From positions 1-5,016 of the forward strand of contig USLW01000193.1 in the NCBI GenBank assembly GCA_900555605.1: DNA of 5,016 bases. The letters are read 5' to 3'. This document shows positions 1 through 4,978 of the stretch, piece by piece. The stretch is from an uncultured Clostridium sp. GTDB lineage: Bacteria > Bacillota > Clostridia > UBA1212 > UBA1255. Under the pieces are notes generated by a model, which worked only from the letters and a program-made list of their open reading frames with translations, ran no database searches and was not told where the DNA came from. Both the position numbers and the translations under genes were made by a program. Every line of letters begins with the position of its first letter. Position 1 is the first letter of the stretch.

Positions 1-1155
1 ATCCCCGGCCCCCGCTGCTTTCAGTGCTCGCGCCGACGCTTCAAAGAGAATGATTTCGCGCTCACGTCCGCGCAGATACTTTTCCTTGTCACGGGATTTT
101 TTGTATTCGCTATACAGCGGCTTTAGCTCTTTGTAGGTGGCGGTATGCTTTATCAGCAGCGCCAGATCAGACAGTCGGTGTTCCGCCGTTTTCAGCGCAG
201 CGGCAGTTTGCTCGTTGCTGTCCTGAAGCTCCGTGATCTTCTGCTCCAAATCGGTATAGTGGGAAATGCCGTGCTGGTCGAGAAATACCATTGTGCGGGC
301 GGCGCGTTTCAGGTTTTCAATTTTTGCCCAGCGTTCATAGCCTGCGGATTGCTGCGCCTTGATGCAGTTTTCAATGTCAATCAGCAGCGACACGCCGCTG
401 CGCTCCGGCTTCGGCGTTTTCAGAATGACCTTGCCCTTGATGCGTTCGGCTATGGCTTCCTCGGTGTAGGCTTCACCCAACGTCTTTGCACGGGTGAATC
501 GCTCCTGACCGGGAGCGCGGAATGAGATATACTTTCCACGCTTGATTTCATACCCCTCGGCTTCCAGCCGACGCAGGAGGTCGTCAAGGTCTTTGGAAAT
601 GGGAATGAGCCTGTCAATAGCAATTTTCAGCTTTTGCTTATAGCTTGTCCCTTTCCGCTGCGCGTCCCATTCAGCGTACTGCTTGCCGCGCTCCGCGCCG
701 GGCGTAACAACGGACAGCCCATTTTCTCGGCACAGCCTGTCGCTGACATGGCGGATCTGCGCATAGCTTTTGCGGTTGGAAATGTACTTCTTGTGTTCCG
801 CAAAATCCACAGCACAGAAAATGATATGGTTATGGCAATGCTCCTTGTTGATGTGGGTAGCAATGACATACTCATACTTGCCGCCGAGGATTTCATCGGC
901 AAGCTGCCGCCCGATCTCGTGGGCTTGCGCATAGCTGACCTCGCCCGGCTCAAAGGCCTGTATCAGCTGGTGAGCGAGATTGTTGCCTTTCTGCATGGCA
1001 AGCAGCCGTGTTTTTTCAAACTCAAGGTCTGCGGTTTCCACGGCGCAGCCGAACGAGGACACCAGCAGCTTATCGTCGGTCTTTGCAGGATCAACGATAT
1101 AGTCAATGGCTTTTTTTAAGGTGCTTTTGATAGGATGGATCTTTGTAATTGCCAT
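1..1155 (-). CDS. MOBP-type relaxase (mobilization nuclease), C-terminus beyond the left edge
   Basis: This is the DNA strand-transferase that would nick oriT and lead the transferred strand during conjugation. Reading the minus strand from the ATG at 1155-1153 gives 385 uninterrupted codons up to base 1, with no stop, so the protein is cut only by the window edge. The N-terminus begins MAITKIHPIKST. Tyr19, in AIDYIVDPAKT, is the likely catalytic tyrosine of motif I. The metal-binding histidine cluster of motif III is seen at H101, H106, H108 and H110 (THINKEHCHNHIIF). This arrangement is typical of the Relaxase/VirD2 family (Pfam PF03432). Residues from about 300 onward are charged and probably form a coiled coil. 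The start overlaps the 3' end of mobC by 40 bases, which suggests translational coupling; a GGAG lies very close to the ATG and AGGGGG lies about 12 bases upstream. The family call is confident; the exact subfamily is not resolved. Confidence 0.93.
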   Translation of the reverse strand, partial: MAITKIHPIKSTLKKAIDYIVDPAKTDDKLLVSSFGCAVETADLEFEKTRLLAMQKGNNLAHQLIQAFEPGEVSYAQAHEIGRQLADEILGGKYEYVIATHINKEHCHNHIIFCAVDFAEHKKYISNRKSYAQIRHVSDRLCRENGLSVVTPGAERGKQYAEWDAQRKGTSYKQKLKIAIDRLIPISKDLDDLLRRLEAEGYEIKRGKYISFRAPGQERFTRAKTLGEAYTEEAIAERIKGKVILKTPKPERSGVSLLIDIENCIKAQQSAGYERWAKIENLKRAARTMVFLDQHGISHYTDLEQKITELQDSNEQTAAALKTAEHRLSDLALLIKHTATYKELKPLYSEYKKSRDKEKYLRGREREIILFEASARALKAAGAGD

Positions 1156-1445
1156 ATCTCCGCCATCGCCCCCTTGATGTCCTCAATGTCCTGCGCATAG
1201 AGCGTTCCCGTAGCGTTCACGCGCTTCGCAATCTGATTGATGTTTGTGCCGATTTTTTGCAGCTCGGCGGTCATTGCTTTCACGTCGCTGTAATCCAGCC
1301 GGATCACATAGCCGTCTATGAGCATTTTCCGCGCATAAACGGAAAAACAGCCCGTTCCCATCTGCTGCATTTTACGCTCGATCATTGCCCGTTCCTCGGC
1401 AGTCACAGGAACGCGCAGCACGATATTCCGCGTTCGGTTTGCCAT
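1116..1445 (-). CDS. mobC: MobC-family mobilization accessory protein
   Basis: This 109-residue protein probably binds oriT and helps the relaxase form the relaxosome. The N-terminal half (about residues 5-48, including RNIVLRVPVTAEERAMIE) looks like a ribbon-helix-helix DNA-binding fold. The C-terminal half carries the MobC signature IGTNINQIAKRVN at residues 65-77, followed by a helix ending near IWQLQRSIL, as in Pfam PF05713. Length fits the family. The ATG at 1445-1443 is preceded on the minus strand by AAAGGA (10 bases away) and by GGTGA (4 bases away), either of which could serve as ribosome binding site. It lies immediately upstream of the relaxase and overlaps it by 40 bases, so the two are almost certainly one operon. 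It sits directly beside the repeat-rich candidate oriT, the usual arrangement for such pairs. Confidence 0.92.
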   Translation of the reverse strand: MANRTRNIVLRVPVTAEERAMIERKMQQMGTGCFSVYARKMLIDGYVIRLDYSDVKAMTAELQKIGTNINQIAKRVNATGTLYAQDIEDIKGAMAEIWQLQRSILSKAP

Positions 1446-1478
1446 TTGTTCACCGTCCTTTCCGCTCCGAATAAGGGT

Positions 1479-1613
1479 TTGGGATTATCCCAACAAGCAA
1501 AGCACAAACAGGTGCTTTTTCGGGAGTGTGGCTACACTCCCTATGCTTGCTACGGTATCTCCCTCACTACTACAACGGCGGCACAGCCGCAATTTGGCAA
1601 ACCGCAGGCAAAC
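1479..1613. other. Candidate origin of transfer (oriT): clustered inverted and direct repeats upstream of mobC
   Basis: No credible gene lies between mobC and the minus-strand terminator, but repeats are dense. Seen directly: the perfect odd palindrome TTGGGATTATCCCAA (1479-1493); the inverted repeat AAAGCAC/GTGCTTT (1499-1505 and 1512-1518); the perfect hairpin GGGAGTGT-GGCT-ACACTCCC (1522-1541); GCGGC-ACA-GCCGC (1578-1590); and a direct repeat GGCAAAC (1596-1602 and 1607-1613) with an 11-bp period. Origins of transfer usually adjoin the relaxase/mobC operon and combine a nic site with nearby inverted repeats and accessory-protein sites. The nic position itself cannot be read from the sequence; the hairpin at 1522-1541 and its flank are the best place to look. 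Some of these repeats may instead be operators for mobC. Confidence 0.5.
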
Positions 1614-1620
1614 TTTTTCA

Positions 1621-1656
1621 AAAGAAAAACGCCATGAACCACCTGTTCATAGCGTT
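1621..1656 (-). terminator. Rho-independent terminator downstream of the XRE regulator gene
   Basis: On the minus strand, AACGCTATGAAC, a five-base loop AGGTG, and GTTCATGGCGTT form a 12-bp stem with a single G-U pair, followed by TTTTTCTTT. On the plus strand the stem arms are 1628-1639 and 1645-1656, and the T tract is 1621-1629. It begins 14 bases after the stop codon of the XRE gene and would insulate that gene from the mob region. Confidence 0.8.
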
Positions 1657-1669
1657 CCTTATACCGTAT

Positions 1670-2052
1670 TCAATTTTCTCCCTCGTTGTCCGTCCTTGCG
1701 TCCAGCAACGCTTGCGCGGTTGCCGTGAGGATTTTGATTTCAGCGTCCGTCAGCTCATCCAACAGCGTTTCAAACTGCATCCGCTCCGTGGACTTGCCCT
1801 CCATAGTTTCACCATGAAGAATCTGATCCACAGAGATATGATAGCGGGACATCAGTTCTAAGAATACCTGTACGCTGGGATGCTGCCCCTTATTTTCGAT
1901 GTTGGCAAGATAGCGCGGCGAAATAAACAGCGCGTCGGCCGCCTTATTCCGGGATTCTTTCTGCTTTGTGCGCCCAGCTTTGATTGCTGCACCATACGGC
2001 TTGAAGTCGATTTTCGCAACAGGGCGCTTTTCTTTTTTGCTCTTTTAGACAT
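1670..2052 (-). CDS. XRE-family helix-turn-helix regulator, reading frame shifted -1 at an A_AAA_AAG heptamer
   Basis: This is a probable element-borne transcriptional regulator. The frame ending at 1670 encodes a clear XRE-type HTH (KIDFKPYGAAIKAGR, then ISPRYLANIENKGQHPS, then RYHISVDQIL) but has no usable start codon: upstream it meets a TAA at 2047-2045. A good start exists one frame away, ATG at 2052-2050, preceded by AGGGTGA six bases upstream. That frame reads MSKRAKK and alone would end at 1858 as an unrelated 64-residue peptide. A -1 shift at A_AAA_AAG (2038 down to 2032) joins MSKRAKK directly to EKRPVAKIDF and gives 127 residues, a normal length. The HTH spans about residues 18-80; an acidic helical tail follows. 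Either one A was lost from an ancestral A7 run (a mutation or sequencing error), or programmed or transcriptional slippage makes the protein. The sequence alone does not decide this. The gene has its own terminator. Confidence 0.8.
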
Positions 2053-2147
2053 TTTCAATCACCCTATTACATTCTACTGTTCCCCTTTCTTACGGAATAT
2101 GCTTTATATATTCATGGTAATGGCTTAAATAATTCACATTTCATTTC

Positions 2148-2176
2148 TTGCGATCATTCGGCTGACCGTATATAAT
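2148..2176 (+). promoter_or_regulatory. Sigma-A type promoter for the small HTH gene
   Basis: A perfect -10 box TATAAT (2171-2176) lies 17 bases downstream of TTGCGA (2148-2153), which matches the -35 consensus at four of six positions. The start codon follows at 2209 with AGGAGG in between. This is the best promoter match in the window. It lies in the 156-base divergent region between the XRE gene and the small HTH gene. Confidence 0.75.
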
Positions 2177-2187
2177 AAAAGCTGAAT
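2156..2187. repeat. Imperfect inverted repeat flanking the -10 box, possible operator
   Basis: ATTCGGCT (2156-2163) and AGCTGAAT (2180-2187) are inverted copies with one mismatch, placed symmetrically about the TATAAT at 2171-2176. A repressor bound here would block the promoter. The divergent XRE protein or the downstream HTH protein are the natural candidates. An 8-bp imperfect repeat can arise by chance. Confidence 0.35.
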
Positions 2188-2208
2188 TGATTTGCAGGAG
2201 GAATTACA

Positions 2209-2382
2209 ATGCTTGAATATATCTCCGCCCCAGAAGCGGCGAAAAAGTGGGGCATTTCTGAGCGACGGGTTCAAAAACTGTGCGAGGAAAATCGCATACC
2301 GGGTGTGGCAAAGTTCAGCCGTATGTGGCTGATACCAAAGGACGCGGAGAAACCAAAAGATATGCGGACAAAGAACAGGTAA
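2209..2382 (+). CDS. Small excisionase-like / MerR-like helix-turn-helix DNA-binding protein
   Basis: This 57-residue protein is probably a DNA-binding factor of the mobile element, either an excisionase-type architectural protein or a small regulator. It begins MLEYISAPEAAKKWGISERR; residues 5-28 (ISAPEAAKKWGISERRVQKLCEEN) make a winged HTH of the HTH_17/MerR type. The wing follows at about residues 29-44 with IPGVAKFSRMWLIPKDA, where the pattern of a G, a basic F-x-R segment and W-x-IP is typical. The tail (KPKDMRTKNR) is basic. The ATG is fixed by AGGAGG at 2196-2201, seven bases upstream, and by the promoter at 2148-2176. Reading ends with TAA at 2380-2382. Its base composition resembles the mob region rather than the AT-rich genes downstream. 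Similar small proteins are common next to regulators in clostridial elements; which process this one controls cannot be told from sequence. Confidence 0.85.
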   Translation: MLEYISAPEAAKKWGISERRVQKLCEENRIPGVAKFSRMWLIPKDAEKPKDMRTKNR

Positions 2383-2393
2383 ATTTCATACTA

Positions 2394-2418
2394 ACACAAC
2401 ATAAAGGTTTTATACTAT
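2394..2418 (+). promoter_or_regulatory. Promoter block of the response regulator operon, shared with the secreted-protein gene
   Basis: ACACAACATAAA (2394-2405) is followed by a -10 like TATACTAT (2411-2418). The same arrangement, CAACATAAA then five bases then TATTCTAT, occurs at 4295-4316 with identical spacing, and ACACAACAT recurs at 4270-4278. There is no convincing -35 box at either place, as expected for a promoter that needs an activator. I infer autoregulation by the response regulator encoded just downstream. The exact -10 assignment is uncertain. Confidence 0.5.
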
Positions 2419-2434
2419 TTTAGGAGGTGTTTTT

Positions 2435-3100
2435 ATGGCGCAAATAATGATTGTTGAAGATAGTCAAGGAACAAATAAGGCTATTTGTGAATATATGAAA
2501 TCAGCAGGACATACTCTTATTCCTGCTTTTGACGGTGCAGAAGCATTGAATATTTTTCGTGACAGAAAGATAGATTTAATTGTACTGGATATTATGCTAC
2601 CTAAAATCTCAGGTTTAGCAGTATTACATGAGATTAGAAAAAGCAGCAATATTCCTGTAATTATGCTTACGGCTGTTGATGACGAATACACACAGTCTAA
2701 CAGTTTTGACGAACTTGCAGACGACTATATTACAAAGCCATTTTCTATGTTAATCTTGGGGAAACGGATTACAGCTTTGCTCCGCAGAAGCGAGAATAAA
2801 ACAGCTACAAACACAATTCAATTAGGGACTGTTACCGTGGATTTTGCAGGATATACCGCACATGACGAAAACGGAAAAATTGATATTACCCCAAAAGAGA
2901 TTGAGATTCTAAAAGTGCTTATTGAGAACAAGGGATTAGTGCTATCGCGCAATCAGATATTGGACGACGTATGGGGGTATGATTGTGATGTGATTGACAG
3001 AACAATAGACGCTTATATACGCAACATAAGAAAAAAGCTCCATTTAGATTGTATTACTACCGTAAAAGGCATTGGCTACAAACTTGAAGTGGAGGTATAG
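2435..3100 (+). CDS. OmpR/PhoB-family response regulator
   Basis: This 221-residue cytoplasmic protein is the output half of a two-component system: phosphorylated by its kinase, it should bind promoter DNA. The receiver domain (about residues 2-118) has the acidic pair E8 and D9, the phosphoacceptor D52 in LDIMLP, the switch threonine T79 in MLTA, and K101 in TKPF, so all key residues are present. The C-terminal winged helix (about 126-220) shows ITPKEIEILKVL, the LSRNQILDDVWG turn, the recognition helix DRTIDAYIRNIRKKL, and the wing TVKGIGYKLE. The ATG is set by AGGAGG at 2422-2427, seven bases upstream. The kinase gene starts two bases after its stop codon, so the two form an operon. It resembles VanR/PhoP-type clostridial regulators in general layout, but no resistance genes are seen here, so no gene symbol is assigned. 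Its DNA is more AT-rich than the mob genes. Confidence 0.95.
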   Translation: MAQIMIVEDSQGTNKAICEYMKSAGHTLIPAFDGAEALNIFRDRKIDLIVLDIMLPKISGLAVLHEIRKSSNIPVIMLTAVDDEYTQSNSFDELADDYITKPFSMLILGKRITALLRRSENKTATNTIQLGTVTVDFAGYTAHDENGKIDITPKEIEILKVLIENKGLVLSRNQILDDVWGYDCDVIDRTIDAYIRNIRKKLHLDCITTVKGIGYKLEVEV

Positions 3101-3102
3101 AA

Positions 3103-4221
3103 ATGAAAAGAAAACTCTTTTATAAAATATTTGCTTTCACGTTCGGAATGATGTTTCTAATTACTGTTTTGGCCCATGTACTAATTTTCGTAATTGCTCC
3201 GAGTGAAAACATACTTATCACAAGTGCGACAATAACAAATTCAGATGTGTATGCTTTTTCCGAAGTAGATATGCCGCGATTGATTACACAGACCATATTG
3301 AAGTCGTTTCCACTTTCAATTTTGTGCTGCACAGTAATTTCATTGTTTTTTTCGTTTTTGTTTTCTAAAGGAATTACAACTCCAATATTATCTATTTCAA
3401 ATTCTGTTCATAAAATGTCAAGGTTAGAACAGACAGCAAAAATAACCGTAACGAGAACTGATGAAATTGGTATATTAGCCAACGACATAAACGCCCTGTA
3501 TCAAGCATTGCTTGTAACTATACGAAACTTAGAGGAAGAAAAGGATAAGGTACACTTGGCAGAGAAAGAAAAAATTGATTTTTTACGGACTGCTTCCCAC
3601 GAACTGAAAACCCCTGTTACAGAGTTAAATGCAACATTGGAAAACATGATTTTGAAAATCGGCGAATATAACGATTATGAGTTATATCTGCCGAGGTGCA
3701 AGGAAATTGCGGAACAGCTTGCGGAAATGATAAAAGACATTCTTAATGCGTCGCGTCTGCAAACACAGCCTACTATGTTCTCTGCAACAACCTTTTCTTT
3801 GGCAAACTGTATTACTGAATTGTGCGAGCCATACCGTCTAATTGCGGCGACAAACGGACTTCAATTTGAAACAGAAATTGTCAAAGATATATCGGTACAT
3901 TTACCAGAAAGTCAACTTAAAAAGGCAATATCAAATATACTGTCAAATGCGGTCAACTACACAGAAACAGGAAAAAGCATAAAAGTTAGCTTGGATAAAT
4001 CAAGGCTGATAATTCAAAATGATTGCGTTCCACTTTCTTCCAACGAACTGCAACATATTTTTGAGCCATTTTACAGACCGGATAGAGTGTACACCTCTGC
4101 AAATGGTGGAAACGGCTTAGGATTGTATATTGTAAAAACCATTTTAGACAAATTGGAGCTTCAATATCATTTCAAACCTATGCACTTTGGCAATGGTATG
4201 GAGTTTGTAATCTTTTTCTAA
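3103..4221 (+). CDS. Membrane sensor histidine kinase, partner of the upstream response regulator
   Basis: This 372-residue protein autophosphorylates and passes phosphate to the regulator encoded two bases upstream; GGAGG at 3091-3095, inside the end of that gene, is its ribosome binding site. Order of parts: a hydrophobic segment at about 9-32; a short external loop of roughly 35 residues; a second membrane segment at about 69-88; a HAMP linker (P94, then DEIG at 120-123); a charged helix; the H box ASHELKTP with H166 (HExxT phosphatase motif); an N box around N278-N285; FEPFYRPD at 320-327; and the G2 box GGNGLGL at 335-341. The G1 box is degenerate: IIQNDCVP (303-310) replaces the usual DxGxG. 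The ligand is unknown. With so small an external loop the kinase probably senses the membrane, an envelope stress, or a partner protein; the secreted protein downstream is a candidate. Translation ends inside the upstream edge of the terminator. Confidence 0.95.
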   Translation: MKRKLFYKIFAFTFGMMFLITVLAHVLIFVIAPSENILITSATITNSDVYAFSEVDMPRLITQTILKSFPLSILCCTVISLFFSFLFSKGITTPILSISNSVHKMSRLEQTAKITVTRTDEIGILANDINALYQALLVTIRNLEEEKDKVHLAEKEKIDFLRTASHELKTPVTELNATLENMILKIGEYNDYELYLPRCKEIAEQLAEMIKDILNASRLQTQPTMFSATTFSLANCITELCEPYRLIAATNGLQFETEIVKDISVHLPESQLKKAISNILSNAVNYTETGKSIKVSLDKSRLIIQNDCVPLSSNELQHIFEPFYRPDRVYTSANGGNGLGLYIVKTILDKLELQYHFKPMHFGNGMEFVIFF

Positions 4222-4256
4222 AAAACTCTGCCCTTTATTTTGGGGCAGAGTTTTTT
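4220..4256. terminator. Strong bidirectional Rho-independent terminator after the kinase gene
   Basis: AAAAAACTCTGCCC (4220-4233) pairs perfectly with GGGCAGAGTTTTTT (4243-4256), a 14-bp stem with a 9-base loop. The plus strand ends in six Ts, and the leading A6 gives a U tract on the minus strand, so it can stop transcription both ways. It overlaps the TAA of the kinase gene and separates the two-component operon from the secreted-protein gene, which therefore needs its own promoter. Confidence 0.92.
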
Positions 4257-4259
4257 GCG

Positions 4260-4316
4260 TTCAACATATACACAACATTGGCTTTATATGCTTTCAACAT
4301 AAATAGGGTATTCTAT
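4260..4316 (+). promoter_or_regulatory. Phased CAACAT repeats and promoter of the secreted-protein gene
   Basis: Three CAACAT copies start at 4262, 4273 and 4295, offset by 11 and 22 bases, so all lie on the same DNA face. The first and third are part of TTCAACATA (4260-4268 and 4293-4301). The last is followed at the same distance as in front of the response regulator gene by TATTCTAT (4309-4316), a likely -10 region. OmpR/PhoB-family regulators commonly bind direct repeats with an 11-bp period, so this is a plausible binding array for the neighbouring regulator. Binding itself is inferred. Confidence 0.55.
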
Positions 4317-4369
4317 TACACGAAAGGAGGAAATGACAATTATTCAGAATACATATTTAGGAGGTAAAA

Positions 4370-4978
4370 ATGAAACAGAAAATTTTTGTAAGTATTCTAA
4401 CACTTTTGCTTGCGGGAGGAACGTTAACGGGCTTTTCCGCGAAAAGTAACATATCTCAAAACGATGCTACAAATGGTAATGTACCACAGGTAATAAATGA
4501 GGCTATATTTCAGCAAAACGGCATAACGCAGCAAACGAGCTATGACGGTGGCGATACATGGAATGCAGCACCCGTTATTGAAATGCCCGAATTTTACAGT
4601 TATGACGAATTTGAGGAATGGATCAAAAACGAAACCGTTAATCTGCAAGAGCTTGTTGCTGCCGGGGAGATTAGCCAAAGTGAAGTGAATGCTATTATTG
4701 CCCAGTACGAAACAATTTTATCTGAAATCAAGGATGGCGTACAAATCAGCAAACGAACTTCCTATGAGGAAGAACAACTATATTTCAGTTTGCCAAACAA
4801 TTCCGAAAGCGAGAGTTTTCAAACGGTTTTGTATGACGGTAACAGCTATCACAACTTTGGACCATATGACACAAAAGCAGAATTGTATGCAGCGTTGGAG
4901 AAATACACAAGCGAACAGGTTGAATTAGGAAACATGACCGAAAATGAAGTAAATACAATTCTTTCAAAGTACAAATAA
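4370..4978 (+). CDS. Secreted protein of unknown function with two related repeats
   Basis: I do not recognise a named function. The 202-residue product starts with a typical signal peptide: MKQK, a hydrophobic core at about 5-20, and a probable signal peptidase I site after FSA at residue 24. There is no cysteine lipobox, so it should be released or loosely wall-bound. The mature part is acidic, lacks cysteine, and contains two related units. Unit 1 (about 58-113) runs from YDGGDTWN through YDEFEEWI to ISQSEVNAIIAQY; unit 2 (about 155-201) runs from YDGNSYHN through YDTKAELY to MTENEVNTILSKY. The first unit recalls, from memory, the extracellular tails of clostridial BlaR1/M56-type membrane proteins (YDGG-x-T-W, then YDEYxxWL helices); this needs a search. 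The ATG is set by AGGAGG at 4359-4364, five bases upstream. It follows a terminator and has its own promoter sharing motifs with the response regulator operon, so a role in that signalling circuit is likely. Confidence 0.88.
   Translation: MKQKIFVSILTLLLAGGTLTGFSAKSNISQNDATNGNVPQVINEAIFQQNGITQQTSYDGGDTWNAAPVIEMPEFYSYDEFEEWIKNETVNLQELVAAGEISQSEVNAIIAQYETILSEIKDGVQISKRTSYEEEQLYFSLPNNSESESFQTVLYDGNSYHNFGPYDTKAELYAALEKYTSEQVELGNMTENEVNTILSKYK

Noticed and set aside
145..1119. Plus-strand open frames opposite the relaxase gene (for example 145-525 and 634-1119) and a minus-strand frame at 627-953
   Set aside because: They lie inside the well-supported relaxase gene in other frames, have no ribosome binding site, and show low-complexity translations.
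1499..1520. AAAGCAC/GTGCTTTTT hairpin as a plus-strand terminator
   Set aside because: No plus-strand gene lies upstream, and the stem is short; it is better explained as part of the oriT-like repeat cluster.
1149..1861. Plus-strand open frames across mobC, the repeat region and the start of the XRE region
   Set aside because: They are antisense to real genes or run through hairpins and a terminator, with no ribosome binding site and no recognisable domain.
1858..2058. A 66-residue minus-strand frame starting at TTG 2058 taken as a gene in its own right
   Set aside because: Only its first residues (from ATG 2052 to the A6G run) make sense; after that the other frame encodes a clear XRE domain, so this is the unshifted frame of a broken or slipping gene.
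2435..4221. Naming the two-component pair VanR/VanS
   Set aside because: General layout is similar, but no van resistance genes are present and the short kinase with a degenerate G1 box does not allow a specific name.
4370..4441. Lipoprotein signal peptide in the secreted protein
   Set aside because: There is no cysteine at or near the end of the hydrophobic core, so a signal peptidase I site after FSA fits better.
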